Assembly (NCBI GenBank): GCA_025351965.1
Contig: JANXUX010000274.1
Location: 1-36,553, forward strand
Source: Actinomycetes bacterium
GTDB lineage: Bacteria; Actinomycetota; Acidimicrobiia; Acidimicrobiales; Ilumatobacteraceae
Direction: 5' to 3'
DNA: 36,553 nt
Shown: positions 22,925 through 31,130 of the stretch, piece after piece
Position numbering within the stretch: position 1 is the stretch's first letter
Layout of the letters: every line of letters starts with the position of its first letter
Notes under the pieces: generated by a model
Told to the model about the DNA's origin: nothing
Seen by the model: the letters and a program-made list of their open reading frames with translations, nothing else
The model's database searches: none
Made by a program: the position numbers and the translations under genes

Positions 22925-24064
22925 CTACTCGCCGGCGACGGGGACGGGCTCGGCATCCGGCGAGAGCTCGAAGGAGGTGTACTCCTCACCCGTGTCGGCC
23001 CAGTCCTCGAACTGGATGACGCCCATGTCCTCGAAGCGGTGACGCAGCCACTTGTCGTTGCGCTCGAGCAGACCGAGCTTCTTGCAGTTCGGCACGATCT
23101 TGCTGAACAGCATCGACTGGAAGACCTCACGCGTCGGGTCGTTGATCACGAGCGGCATGATGTCGCGCATGTTGACGCCCATGCGCTCCCAGACCTCTTG
23201 CTGCATGAAGCGGTCGCGCATCCGCACGGCGGCCTCGAACGCAAACTCCTGGCGGTCCTTCATCTCGGCGTCGGTCATGCCGTCGTAGACCTCTTTGAGC
23301 GAGAGCACGCCGAAGGCGACGTGACGGGCCTCGTCGCTCATCACATAGCGGAGGAGCTGCTTGAGCAGCGGCTCCTGGGTGATCTGGTGGAGGAATCCGA
23401 ACGCCGCAAGCGCGAGGCCCTCGACCATCACCTGCATCCCGAGGTACGTCATGTCCCACCGGCTGTCGTTGATGATGTCGTCGAGCAGGAGGCGGAGGTG
23501 CGCGTTGACCTGGTAGCTGCCACCGAGCTTCTCGTGCAGGTAGCGACCGAAGACTTCGACGTGGCGGGCCTCGTCGACGACCTGCGTGCTCGCGTACAGC
23601 TTGGCGTCGTACCACGGCACGGTCTCGACGATCTTGGCCGTACAGATGAGTGCGCCCTGCTCGCCGTGGAGGAACTGGCTGAGCTGCCAGTTACGACCCT
23701 CGATGCCGAAGTTCAGCCACTCCTTCTCGCCCCACTTCTGCACCGGGGTGCCGATGAAGGTGTTGACGTCGAGACCGCTTCCGAGGGTCTCCTGGTCCTG
23801 CTTGACGACCTTCTCGATGTCGACCTCGGTGTTCCAGGGCAGGTCGGTGGTGCCGTTCCACTGACCGGTCTTGGCCTTCTCGTACAGCTTGCGCAGCGGC
23901 GGCCGGGCCAGCGAGTAGTCCCAGGTGAAGATCGAGTCGGCGTTGTTCTTGACGACGTGCTCGACCTCGTTCGGGTCCGTCGTCGGGACGGCAAGAATCG
24001 CGTCGATGTCGTTGATCTCGCCACGACCGAGGATGGTCTGGTTGTCGTTGTGGACGATGGTCAT
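22925..24064 (-). CDS. Ferritin-like diiron protein (oxygenase-type)
   Basis: The 379-residue product has a complete diiron carboxylate set in the order of R2/AurF-type helical bundles: E135 (FLHGEQGAL), E165-x2-H168 (VVDEARHVEVF), E215 (QVMVEGLALAAF) and E245-x2-H248 (MSDEARHVAFG). The repeated DEARH motif is very clear. Such proteins use oxygen for hydroxylation, N-oxygenation or desaturation; the substrate here is unknown. The N-terminal 120 residues (LPWNTEVDIEKVVKQDQE, WGEKEWLNFGIEGRNW) precede the bundle. Its ATG overlaps the stop of the TetR gene by four bases (ATGA), so it is very likely controlled by that regulator. It is convergent with the UspA gene. Confidence 0.87.
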   Translation of the reverse strand: MTIVHNDNQTILGRGEINDIDAILAVPTTDPNEVEHVVKNNADSIFTWDYSLARPPLRKLYEKAKTGQWNGTTDLPWNTEVDIEKVVKQDQETLGSGLDVNTFIGTPVQKWGEKEWLNFGIEGRNWQLSQFLHGEQGALICTAKIVETVPWYDAKLYASTQVVDEARHVEVFGRYLHEKLGGSYQVNAHLRLLLDDIINDSRWDMTYLGMQVMVEGLALAAFGFLHQITQEPLLKQLLRYVMSDEARHVAFGVLSLKEVYDGMTDAEMKDRQEFAFEAAVRMRDRFMQQEVWERMGVNMRDIMPLVINDPTREVFQSMLFSKIVPNCKKLGLLERNDKWLRHRFEDMGVIQFEDWADTGEEYTSFELSPDAEPVPVAGE

Positions 24065-24651
24065 GATGGTGCTCCTGTGGGGATGACAGCGGCCGAGGTG
24101 AAGGCCGGGAGGATCTGGATGCGGACGAAAGCACGCGCTGAAACCTCATTGCCGAGATCGACGTGGTCCGACGGTGCGAGGAAGTAGGAGATGACGAGGC
24201 GGGCGAGGAGGTCGACCAGTCGCGCGGCCTCGGCCCGGCCAAGAAAGGAATCGACCAACGGGGCCAGGAACAGCGAAGCCATCCGGATGATCCGGGGCAA
24301 CCCCTGGACGGTGAGCTGCGACAGCGTGTCGCCGGGCTCGGACATCAGCATCAGGGCGAGATGATCGTCGGCACGCAGCTCGTGGGTCGCGACGACAACC
24401 GTGCGCACGAGCAGCTCCTCGAGCGACTCCGAGCCGGTGACGCCGTCCTTGAGCCGGGTGAAGAACTCCTCGAGCTCGCGCACCCGGAGCGCATCGAACA
24501 CGACGTCGCGTCCCCCCGGGAACATCCGGTACAGGGTGGCGCGAGAGACGCCGGCGGCTGCGGCGATGTCGTCGACGCCGACCTTGGCGATCCCCCACCG
24601 CTCACAGCATGCCTTCGCCGCGTCGAGGACGCGTGTTTCGGCCGGGGTCAT
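24061..24651 (-). CDS. TetR family regulator, probably autoregulated
   Basis: Translation from the ATG at 24651 gives 196 residues. The N-terminus is a standard TetR helix-turn-helix (ETRVLDAAKACCERWGIAKV, VDDIAAAAGVSRATLYRMFP, GGRDVVFDAL). The C-terminal helical domain is of unknown ligand specificity. The gene overlaps the diiron protein gene by four bases, and a perfect palindrome lies between its -35 and -10 elements, so both genes are probably repressed by this protein. The distance from -10 to ATG is six bases, consistent with leaderless mRNA. The open frame upstream of the ATG is not coding. Confidence 0.88.
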   Translation of the reverse strand: MTPAETRVLDAAKACCERWGIAKVGVDDIAAAAGVSRATLYRMFPGGRDVVFDALRVRELEEFFTRLKDGVTGSESLEELLVRTVVVATHELRADDHLALMLMSEPGDTLSQLTVQGLPRIIRMASLFLAPLVDSFLGRAEAARLVDLLARLVISYFLAPSDHVDLGNEVSARAFVRIQILPAFTSAAVIPTGAPS

Positions 24652-24657
24652 GGTGAG

Positions 24658-24686
24658 ACAGTAAGACGAATTCGTCTCAGTGTCAA
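24658..24686 (-). promoter_or_regulatory. tetR promoter with operator palindrome in the spacer
   Basis: TTGACA (24681-24686) and TACTGT (24658-24663) are 17 bases apart on the minus strand, and the ATG lies six bases further on. The spacer contains AGACGAATTCGTCT (24664-24677), a perfect 14-bp palindrome, so a bound repressor would directly block RNA polymerase. Confidence 0.7.
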
Positions 24687-24750
24687 GTGTCACGAGGTCG
24701 GCACTTCCTTGCCGGGCGCACTGGTTCCAGCGGTCGGTGCTCACTGCGGT

Positions 24751-24777
24751 GTGATGTCGTCTGACAGACGACATCAC
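24751..24777. terminator. 27-base palindrome after the ABC transporter operon
   Basis: GTGATGTCGTCTG (24751-24763) is matched exactly by CAGACGACATCAC (24765-24777) around a single base. As RNA it would make an 11-pair stem with a five-base loop. It starts four bases after the stop of the ABC ATPase gene, which favours a terminator, but no T-run follows. An operator role for the tetR gene about 75 bases away is possible. Confidence 0.5.
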
Positions 24778-24781
24778 GCGG

Positions 24782-25525
24782 TCAGAGGCGGCCGGCGTCG
24801 ATGATTCGTTTGAGGAAGGCCTGGGTGCGCTCCTCGGTCGGGTCCCCGAAGATCTGCTCCGGCGGCCCTTCTTCGAGGATGACGCCCTCGTGCAGGAAGC
24901 ACACCTTGGAGGCAACCTCCTTGGCGAAGTGCATCTCGTGGGTGGCGAGCATCATCGTCATTCCGTCACGGGCCAGATCACGCACGATGTTGAGGACCTC
25001 GGCGACGAGCTCCGGGTCGAGCGCGGACGTGATCTCGTCGAGCAGCATCAGCCGCGGCTCCATCGCCAGGGCGCGCACGATGGCCACCCGCTGTTGCTGC
25101 CCACCGGACAGCCGGTCGGGGTAGTCCCGGGCCTTGTCGGCGAGGCCGATCCGGGCCAGCAACTGCAGGGCGCGGTCCTCGGCCTCGTCCATCGGGATGC
25201 GCAGGACCTTGCGCGGAGCCAGGGTGATGTTGTCGAGCACGCTCATGTGCGGGAACAAGTTGAAGGACTGGAAGACGATGCCGATCTCCTGGCGCAACGC
25301 ATCCACGTCGATGCCGGAACCGCTGCACCGCTCGCCGTCGATGCGAATCATGCCCTGGTCGATGATCTCGAGCGCGTTGATGCACCGCAGCAGTGTGCTC
25401 TTGCCACTACCGGAGGCACCGATCAGGCAGACCACCTGATGGAGCTCGACATCGAGATCGATGCCGCGCAAGATGTGCGCCTCGCCGAAGAACTTGTGGA
25501 CGTCGCGGATCTCGAGGAACGACAT
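24782..25525 (-). CDS. Polar amino acid ABC transporter, ATP-binding protein
   Basis: Translation from the ATG at 25525 gives 247 residues. The Walker A is GASGSGKST (36-44), the signature LSGGQQQR (139-146), the Walker B LMLLDE (159-164), with Q85 in the Q-loop and the switch His in LATHEMHF. It resembles GlnQ/HisP-type ATPases that energise uptake of polar amino acids. It starts two bases after the permease stop, within a binding protein-permease-ATPase operon. The longer frame upstream of 25525 is a shadow of the permease gene. Confidence 0.93.
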   Translation of the reverse strand: MSFLEIRDVHKFFGEAHILRGIDLDVELHQVVCLIGASGSGKSTLLRCINALEIIDQGMIRIDGERCSGSGIDVDALRQEIGIVFQSFNLFPHMSVLDNITLAPRKVLRIPMDEAEDRALQLLARIGLADKARDYPDRLSGGQQQRVAIVRALAMEPRLMLLDEITSALDPELVAEVLNIVRDLARDGMTMMLATHEMHFAKEVASKVCFLHEGVILEEGPPEQIFGDPTEERTQAFLKRIIDAGRL

Positions 25526-25527
25526 GG

Positions 25528-26514
25528 TCAGCGGCCGCCCTGCGTGCGGTTCTGGGTCCGGCGCTGCAGCCACTCCAGCCACCTGGTGAACGGGATGGTG
25601 ACGAGCAGGAACAGCATGGCCGCCATCGAGTAGCCGGCGAGGGTGCCCTTGGAGTTGTTGATGAAACGGGCGCGGGCGACGACATCGAGCACACCGATGA
25701 AGCTGATGATCGCTGTGTCCTTCTGCAACCCGATGAAGTCGTTCAGCAACGGAGCCACGACACGGCGCACGGCCTGCGGGACGACGACGTGGCGTAGCGA
25801 TTGCGAGTACGACAGACCGAGCGAACGAGCGGCGGCAAGTTGGCCCCAGTGCACCGACTCGATGCCAGCGCGGTAGACCTCGCTGACGTACGCGCCATAG
25901 GTCAAGGTGAGGGCCAGGATGACGTATTGCATGTCCGACAGGTCGCCGGCCAGGGGCACCTTGGCCTGAAGGAATCCCAGACCGATCAGTGACACGACCA
26001 GCAGCGCCGGAATCGCCCGGAAGACGTCGACGTAGAGCGTCGCCAGGAAGCGGATCGGTCGGCACGCCTTGCCCGGCAGCAGCCGCACGATCGCGACCAC
26101 GAGCGCCCAGACCAAGACGATGACCTCGGTGATCATGAAGACCTGGACGTTGATCCAGAAACCTTTCAGCAACGAGACCCACGATCGCCGGTCGCTGAGG
26201 ATCGACCAGGCGAAGAACACGATGCGAACGGCACCGTCGTTGTTGAACAGCACGTACGCCATGAAGGCGATCACGTACACCGTCAGGCCGATGCCGACCG
26301 AGTACCACGCCCAGTCCCTCGCCTTGCCGCCGGCCTCACGCGCCGGCTCGACCTCGCCCTTGCGAGCGAGGCCGGCCGACTTCAGCGAGTAGTACATCGA
26401 CGCGATTCCCGTCGGCGGGAACAGCAGGCTGACAACGGCGGCCTTGCGATAGGTGAGCACCCGGCCCACCCGCCGCGGGGAGGGCGAGCCGACGAGCAGT
26501 CCCAGCTCGTTCAC
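25528..26514 (-). CDS. Amino acid ABC transporter permease with N-terminal CD225/dispanin-like segment
   Basis: From the GTG at 26514 the product is 328 residues. The C-terminal 220 residues are a HisM/GlnP-type permease with the EAA loop (LAAARSLGLSYSQSLRHVVV then PQAVRRVVAPLLNDFI) and RAIPALL. The N-terminal part (about 18-90) has a short hydrophobic hairpin, FPPTGIASMYYSLKSAGLA, a charged linker with AREAGGKARDWAWYSVGIGL, and a second span. This is the pattern of CD225/dispanin domains, not the usual permease N-terminus. The start is uncertain: an earlier codon at 26571 would overlap the binding-protein gene, and no good ribosome-binding site is seen. Confidence 0.82.
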   Translation of the reverse strand: MNELGLLVGSPSPRRVGRVLTYRKAAVVSLLFPPTGIASMYYSLKSAGLARKGEVEPAREAGGKARDWAWYSVGIGLTVYVIAFMAYVLFNNDGAVRIVFFAWSILSDRRSWVSLLKGFWINVQVFMITEVIVLVWALVVAIVRLLPGKACRPIRFLATLYVDVFRAIPALLVVSLIGLGFLQAKVPLAGDLSDMQYVILALTLTYGAYVSEVYRAGIESVHWGQLAAARSLGLSYSQSLRHVVVPQAVRRVVAPLLNDFIGLQKDTAIISFIGVLDVVARARFINNSKGTLAGYSMAAMLFLLVTIPFTRWLEWLQRRTQNRTQGGR

Positions 26515-26524
26515 CGAGGCTGGC

Positions 26525-27436
26525 TCAGGAAGCGGGAACGTCGATGAACGGCACGGTGGAGGGGTCGCCACCCAGGTACTTGGCGATCAACGCGTTGACG
26601 GTTCCGTCGTCGATGAGGCCCTGGATGATCGGATCGAAGATCTCCTTCTTGCCGTTGCCCTTGCCGAAGATGGCGCCGTACTCCTCACCCGTCTTGAACT
26701 GACCGACGACTTCGAGCTTGCCGCCCGAGTTCGATGCCTGACCGAGGTTGATCGGCGTGTCGATGACGATGCCGTCGACCTGGCCGGCGTTCAGTGCGGC
26801 GTAGGCGGTGGCGAGATCCGGGTACGACTTGACGCCGTCGAGCGCCCAGCCGGGCACCTCACCCGAGGTGAGGTAGTACTCGGCCGTGGTCGAGGCCTGC
26901 ACACCGATCTTGAGCGCCTTGACGTCGTCCCAGCTGGCGACCTTCGTGCCGGCCTTGACGAGCAGGCCCTGGTCGCTCTTGAAGTAGCCGACCGAGAAGT
27001 CGAGGACCTTGGCCCGGTCCTCGGTGATGGTCACCTGGGACAGTGTGATGTCGTAGCTGTCCGGCGCGATCTGGCCGGCCACGATGGCGTCGAAGCCCTC
27101 GTTGCGGAACTCCATCGTCAGGCCGCACTTCGTGGCGATGTCGGTGGCGAGGTCGAACTCGATGCCGCTCTTGATCGCGTCGGGGTCGACCTCGGCGTTG
27201 GTGGTGCCCCAGAAATTGGGGCCTGGAAGGCTGGTGACGACCGAGAGCACACCGGCCTTCACCGGCTTGCAGTCGATGGATCCTCCCGCGTCGCCCGTCG
27301 CCGGCGTGCTCGCAGCAGACGACTCGGCGGTGCTGGGCGCCGTGGTGGCGGCGGTCTCGGTCTTGGCGTCGCTGCCGCAAGCGCCGAGCAACACGACGCC
27401 GGCGATGGCCACGGCTGCATACGTTCGTATCTTCAT
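26525..27436 (-). CDS. Polar amino acid ABC transporter, substrate-binding lipoprotein
   Basis: The 303-residue product has a signal peptide and lipobox LGAC (C20), then a Thr/Ser/Ala-rich tether (about 25-50). The mature part is a family 3 solute-binding protein: GIEFDLATDIATKCGLTMEF, NEGFDAIVAGQ, YDITLSQVTITEDRAKVLDF, then DQGLLVKAGT and GTVNALIAKYLGG. The ATG has GGGGAG about eleven bases upstream. It is the first gene of the transporter operon and is divergent from the DinB-like gene at 27496. The specificity, likely for polar or charged amino acids, is inferred. Confidence 0.92.
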   Translation of the reverse strand: MKIRTYAAVAIAGVVLLGACGSDAKTETAATTAPSTAESSAASTPATGDAGGSIDCKPVKAGVLSVVTSLPGPNFWGTTNAEVDPDAIKSGIEFDLATDIATKCGLTMEFRNEGFDAIVAGQIAPDSYDITLSQVTITEDRAKVLDFSVGYFKSDQGLLVKAGTKVASWDDVKALKIGVQASTTAEYYLTSGEVPGWALDGVKSYPDLATAYAALNAGQVDGIVIDTPINLGQASNSGGKLEVVGQFKTGEEYGAIFGKGNGKKEIFDPIIQGLIDDGTVNALIAKYLGGDPSTVPFIDVPAS

Positions 27437-27495
27437 CGGTTCGTTCTCCCCTGCAGTGGACCCCGTACCTTAGCCCGCGGCCTACGCTGCGCCGA

Positions 27496-28062
27496 ATGAG
27501 CCTCAACAGCGAGCGGTACCGGCGAGCGATCGATCAGTTCGGCCGCGTCGTTACATCTGCAATGCCAGCACGATGGGACGCGCCGTCACCGTGCACGGCG
27601 TGGACGGCGCTCGACATCGCCGGACACGTCATCGCGATCCAGCACGCGATCGTGGCGGCGATCGCCGGGCAACGCCCGCCGATGAACCCGATGAAGGACC
27701 CGGGACGACACGCCGGAGCGGACCCTGCTGCGGCATGGCTGGCCGCGAGCGCAGCGATCGACATGGCGCTCGTCGAGCCGGGCGTACTCGACCGGATCGT
27801 GAGCACGTGGCGCGGTGACGTGACCGTCGACGACATGCTCGGTTACAACGTCGCCGACACCACCATCCACGCGTGGGACCTGGCCCGTGCCATCGGTGGC
27901 GATGACCGGTTGGACCCTGACCTGGTCGTGGCGTCGCTCGAGATCCTCGCGCCGGTCGCCGACACGATGCGCGGCCCGAACATGTTCGCCGGCTCGGTCG
28001 AGGTCGAACCCGGCGCCGATCCCCAGACGAGGCTGCTCGCGATGGTGGGCCGCGCCGGCTGA
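27496..28062 (+). CDS. TIGR03086-type metal-binding protein (DinB/mycothiol-dependent maleylpyruvate isomerase family)
   Basis: The 188-residue product resembles the actinobacterial TIGR03086 proteins, four-helix bundles related to mycothiol-dependent maleylpyruvate isomerase. Typical segments are PSPCTAWTALDIAGHVI (H44, first metal ligand) and NVADTTIHAWDLARAIG (H125). Such proteins may transfer or use mycothiol, the main thiol of actinobacteria. The start ATG has no Shine-Dalgarno sequence; TACGCT lies seven bases before it, so the mRNA may be leaderless. It is divergent from the ABC transporter operon and convergent with the DUF1996 gene. The reaction is unknown. Confidence 0.8.
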   Translation: MSLNSERYRRAIDQFGRVVTSAMPARWDAPSPCTAWTALDIAGHVIAIQHAIVAAIAGQRPPMNPMKDPGRHAGADPAAAWLAASAAIDMALVEPGVLDRIVSTWRGDVTVDDMLGYNVADTTIHAWDLARAIGGDDRLDPDLVVASLEILAPVADTMRGPNMFAGSVEVEPGADPQTRLLAMVGRAG

Positions 28063-28086
28063 TCCGGCTGATCCGGCTGTTCGGTC

Positions 28087-28102
28087 GGCGGGCAGCCGCC
28101 GG
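28087..28102. terminator. Hairpin between convergent genes
   Basis: CGGCGG-GCAG-CCGCCG forms a perfect 6-pair stem with a four-base loop, midway between the stops of two convergent genes (28062 and 28110). It reads alike on both strands but has no T-run. The 9-base unit CTGATCCGG is repeated just upstream. Confidence 0.5.
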
Positions 28103-28109
28103 CGCGTCG

Positions 28110-29075
28110 TCACTTACGCCCGCTGGTGACCCCGCAGACCACATCGCGATGGATGCACGCGTCGATCTCGCTACGCAGCTTGGCCGGATCCCATGCGTTG
28201 AAGAAGTCGGCGTGACCGGTGGTGATCGGTCCGCTGGCGAGCTGCAGCCCGCTCGGATCCCCGCTGAACGCATAGACCACGGAGAACTGCAGCTGCGGCA
28301 CCGGCACCGGATGGGTGGACGGGCACGTCCCACCGCTGCTGTAGGCGACGTGGCTGTGGTGATCGGCGCTGTCGAGGTTGGTGCCGTCCCAGCAGTCCGG
28401 AAACGTCACCAGCATCCGCATCGGCCGATGGACCGGGCACGTCGGCGGCAGGGCATCACGCGCGATCCCGGTGCCACATGTCCAGGCAACGACGGCCGTG
28501 GACTGCACCCCCTGCGCGCCGGCGTCACCCGCGATCATCTTCAGGCCCGGCGGATACGGCTGCACCGTGGTGGGATCGACACCTGCGCCCGGGCGATAGT
28601 AGGCAACGCTCTTCGACGGCGTCAGCATCGTCTCGCCGTCGAACAGCGCCGGCGCCCAGTACGACGCTCGGTCGAGGCGTTGATCACACAGCGATGTACC
28701 GGCCTCGAGCGACTCGAGCGTGGATGCGGCATTGGTGCTGTCGTTGCCGAAGAAGACATGCATGTGCGAGGAACCCGGCCGGCCGGGGAAGACGATCGGA
28801 TCGTCCGCGAGGGCATGGCTGTACGGGCACTCGACGAGGAACTGCGGCACGCGTCCCTGCGCGCCGGCGACCGGTGCGTCGGGCGCACCGGCGCCCGACA
28901 TCTCGGGCATCGACATCTCCGGCATCGACATCTCTGGCATCGACGTTCCCGGCATCGACAGGTCGCCCGTGTCGTGGCTCTGCTGGGAGTTCGCGTCGCT
29001 CGCGCAGCCGGTGAGCGCTGACACTGCCACCAGCAGTGCAGGCGCCAACCACCGCGCCGCAACCCGACCGATCAC
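28110..29075 (-). CDS. DUF1996 domain lipoprotein
   Basis: Translation from the GTG at 29075 gives 321 residues. A signal peptide with lipobox LTGC (C24) is followed by a Met-rich tether (MPGTSMPEMSMPEMSMPEM, 41-59) and a DUF1996 domain (about 75-315). The domain has FPGRPGSSHMHVFFGN with H104 and H106, AYYRPG, FPDCWDGTNLDSADHHSHVAY and SVVYAF. The HxH and HH clusters suggest a metal site (inference). Methionine-rich tethers occur in periplasmic copper handling proteins, and a cupredoxin is encoded two genes upstream. The GTG overlaps the stop of the beta-helix gene by four bases. The family has no established function. Confidence 0.83.
   Translation of the reverse strand: MIGRVAARWLAPALLVAVSALTGCASDANSQQSHDTGDLSMPGTSMPEMSMPEMSMPEMSGAGAPDAPVAGAQGRVPQFLVECPYSHALADDPIVFPGRPGSSHMHVFFGNDSTNAASTLESLEAGTSLCDQRLDRASYWAPALFDGETMLTPSKSVAYYRPGAGVDPTTVQPYPPGLKMIAGDAGAQGVQSTAVVAWTCGTGIARDALPPTCPVHRPMRMLVTFPDCWDGTNLDSADHHSHVAYSSGGTCPSTHPVPVPQLQFSVVYAFSGDPSGLQLASGPITTGHADFFNAWDPAKLRSEIDACIHRDVVCGVTSGRK
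28897..28956 (-). repeat. 15-base tandem repeat in the DUF1996 gene (4 units)
   Basis: Four 15-base units of the type GACATCTCNGGCATC (plus-strand reading; the last unit is diverged) encode repeated Met-Pro-Glu-Met-Ser pentapeptides in the tether between lipobox and DUF1996 domain. Its length probably varies between strains. Confidence 0.85.
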
Positions 29076-30580
29076 GACCCGGGTTTGGTCGGGACCGTGA
29101 TCGAGGCCGTGTCGACGGCCGCCGGCACGTCGGTGGCCGGATGCGCAGGCGCCGTCGCGGCGTCCGGCACGTTGTCCTGTGCCGGCGGTTCGGGCGACGA
29201 CGTCGTGTAGTCCTGCGACGGCGGATGGGTCTCGCCCAACCAGCCGATGACGTTCAACACACCCGCAGTCCAGTCGGTCGCGGTGGGCTTGGCGCCATCG
29301 CACGGAGCCAGGGCTTCCAGCTGCAACGGTGCTGACGTCGTGAAGGAGTTGCCGCAGAAGGAGTTGCCGAGCGTCGCCAGATCCGTGCCTGCCGAGTCGA
29401 CCGCGATGTCGGCGACCCGGTTGTCGGTGAGCACGTTGTCCTTGACGACGTTCTCGTGGGAGTCCCAGAGGACCGCATCAGGGACCGACGCTGGGTCCGG
29501 CAGCGGGTCGTTGACGGTGTCAGCGCACGGACGGCTCCAGCTGTCGCGCGTCGGCTGGTTGTCGTTGGGATCCTGTTCGAGGTACGGCACCAGCCCGACG
29601 CCGGTCTTGTCGTGGTCGTAGACGAGGTTGCGTTCGATGTCGTTGCCGACTCCGCCCGCGCTGAGGATGCCGTTACCCATCGCCAACAGCGCGACGTCGA
29701 TCGCAGGCGTATCCGGCTGGTTGTTCGAGTACACGGTGTTACCGATGATGGTGGTCGAGCGCTCTGGATAGCAGAGCTCGTAGCTCCCGCTGTTGGGCAC
29801 GACGCCGGCCCGGTTGAACCGGAAAATCGAGTTGATGATGTAGAGGTCGCCGCCGGAGTTGGTGCCGGAGTAGCCGAGGCCGTTGTACTCCGACACGACG
29901 TGGTCGATCACTGCATCGCAGGGGTAGCAGCCGCCGATGTAGAAACCGGCGTCCGGGCTGCCGCCGCCGTAGCTGTGGTCGAGCTGACCTTCGTACGAGA
30001 GGAACGCATAGACGCCGTAGTCGCCGTTGCGGAACGCAGTCAGGTACGACCCTCGGTACCCCGTGACGCCGGTCCAGAAGAAGCCGTTCTTGGTGTAGTT
30101 GCGCGCCGTCAGGTTCTCGATCGCGACGCCGTTGGCGCCGACGACGCGGATGCCGTTGTCGAGTGCGAACTGACCGTCGAGGACCGTCGCGTTGCGGTCG
30201 ATGCCGCGGATCGTGAGGTTCTCCGTCTCCACCGTCACGGCCTCGTGGTACGTGCCCGGCTGGATGAGCACGAGATCGCCTGGCTTGGCCGCGTCGACCG
30301 CTGCCTGGATGGTCGGTTGATCGTCGGGCACATTGATCGTCGCGCCATCGCCAGACGGTGCGCTCGGCGATGTCGGGTCACTCGGCTGCACCGTCGACGG
30401 CGCATCGGTGGTGTTCGTCCCGCTCGACCCGACCGGTGCCGTCGTCACACCGTTCGACCCAGCGGTCGTCGCGGTGGGAGACGTCGACGGCACGTTCGTA
30501 CCCGACGAACTGCTGTCGCTGCTGCAGCCAGCCACCGACAGCAACGCTGCAGCCACGAAGAAGCGTCCGAACCTGTTCAC
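29072..30580 (-). CDS. Right-handed parallel beta-helix lipoprotein
   Basis: Translation from the GTG at 30580, with AGGGGG five bases upstream, gives 502 residues. The lipobox is VAGC (C19), followed by a Ser/Thr/Pro tether to about 80. The rest reads as a right-handed beta-helix of NosD/pectate-lyase type: INVPDDQPTIQAAVDAAKPG then DLVLIQPGTYHEAVTVE at the start, many short repeats such as VAIENLTARNYTKNG, VIDHVVSEYNGLGY and TIIGNTVYSNNQP, and VVKDNVLTDNRVADIAVDS. C-terminal Pro/Thr/Ala-rich sequence follows. Such proteins bind or cleave polysaccharides or act as scaffolds; no catalytic residues can be named. It is 37 bases after the cupredoxin gene and overlaps the DUF1996 gene. Confidence 0.85.
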   Translation of the reverse strand: MNRFGRFFVAAALLSVAGCSSDSSSSGTNVPSTSPTATTAGSNGVTTAPVGSSGTNTTDAPSTVQPSDPTSPSAPSGDGATINVPDDQPTIQAAVDAAKPGDLVLIQPGTYHEAVTVETENLTIRGIDRNATVLDGQFALDNGIRVVGANGVAIENLTARNYTKNGFFWTGVTGYRGSYLTAFRNGDYGVYAFLSYEGQLDHSYGGGSPDAGFYIGGCYPCDAVIDHVVSEYNGLGYSGTNSGGDLYIINSIFRFNRAGVVPNSGSYELCYPERSTTIIGNTVYSNNQPDTPAIDVALLAMGNGILSAGGVGNDIERNLVYDHDKTGVGLVPYLEQDPNDNQPTRDSWSRPCADTVNDPLPDPASVPDAVLWDSHENVVKDNVLTDNRVADIAVDSAGTDLATLGNSFCGNSFTTSAPLQLEALAPCDGAKPTATDWTAGVLNVIGWLGETHPPSQDYTTSSPEPPAQDNVPDAATAPAHPATDVPAAVDTASITVPTKPGS

Positions 30581-30617
30581 GTGTCCCCCTTGGACCCCAT
30601 TGGCAGTGCGCCCGGTG

Positions 30618-31100
30618 TCAGCCGCTGACCGTAATGGTTCCGACCATGCCTTTCTGATTCGTACCGTGGATCGAGCAGAAGTACGCATACACGCCGGGCG
30701 TGGTGAACACGTAGCGATACACGTCGCCCGGATGGAATCCCGCGATCTGCACACCCCAGTCGTTGCCGGTCCGGGGGAGGACATTGTGGTCGTTCTTGCC
30801 CTTGTTCGTGAACACCACCGTGTCGCCGACCGCGGCGGTGGTGTCCTGGGCCCGGAAGTTGTTGTCGATGGCGATCACGTTCACCGTCACTCCGGTCGTG
30901 GTGACCATCGGCGCGTTGGTGACGGCCACAACGACCGACCCAGCACCGTCACCACCGACCGTCGCTGGTGCGCTCGCCACCGGTGCGTCACTGCCGTCGG
31001 GCGCACAGCCCGTCAGCCCGGCGAGGGCGACGATCGCCACGACCGACGCCGCAACCGTGAACCTGTTACCGGCGCGCGCCAGTATCGATGTTGTTCCCAT
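30618..31100 (-). CDS. Cupredoxin (plastocyanin/azurin-like) lipoprotein
   Basis: Translation from the second ATG at 31100, with GGGGGAG seven bases upstream, gives 160 residues; the ATG at 31106 is too close to this site. The lipobox LTGC puts the lipid at C32. The mature domain has all type-1 copper ligands in plastocyanin order: H105 (NDHNVLP), C142, H145 and M152 (YFCSIHGTNQKGM). It is expected to carry an electron or bind copper at the outer membrane face. It lies 30 bases after an acyl-CoA synthetase gene and 37 bases before the beta-helix gene, so the four genes may form one operon. Confidence 0.9.
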   Translation of the reverse strand: MGTTSILARAGNRFTVAASVVAIVALAGLTGCAPDGSDAPVASAPATVGGDGAGSVVVAVTNAPMVTTTGVTVNVIAIDNNFRAQDTTAAVGDTVVFTNKGKNDHNVLPRTGNDWGVQIAGFHPGDVYRYVFTTPGVYAYFCSIHGTNQKGMVGTITVSG

Positions 31101-31130
31101 GTGCATGCTCCCCCGGATGTCCGGGACGGA

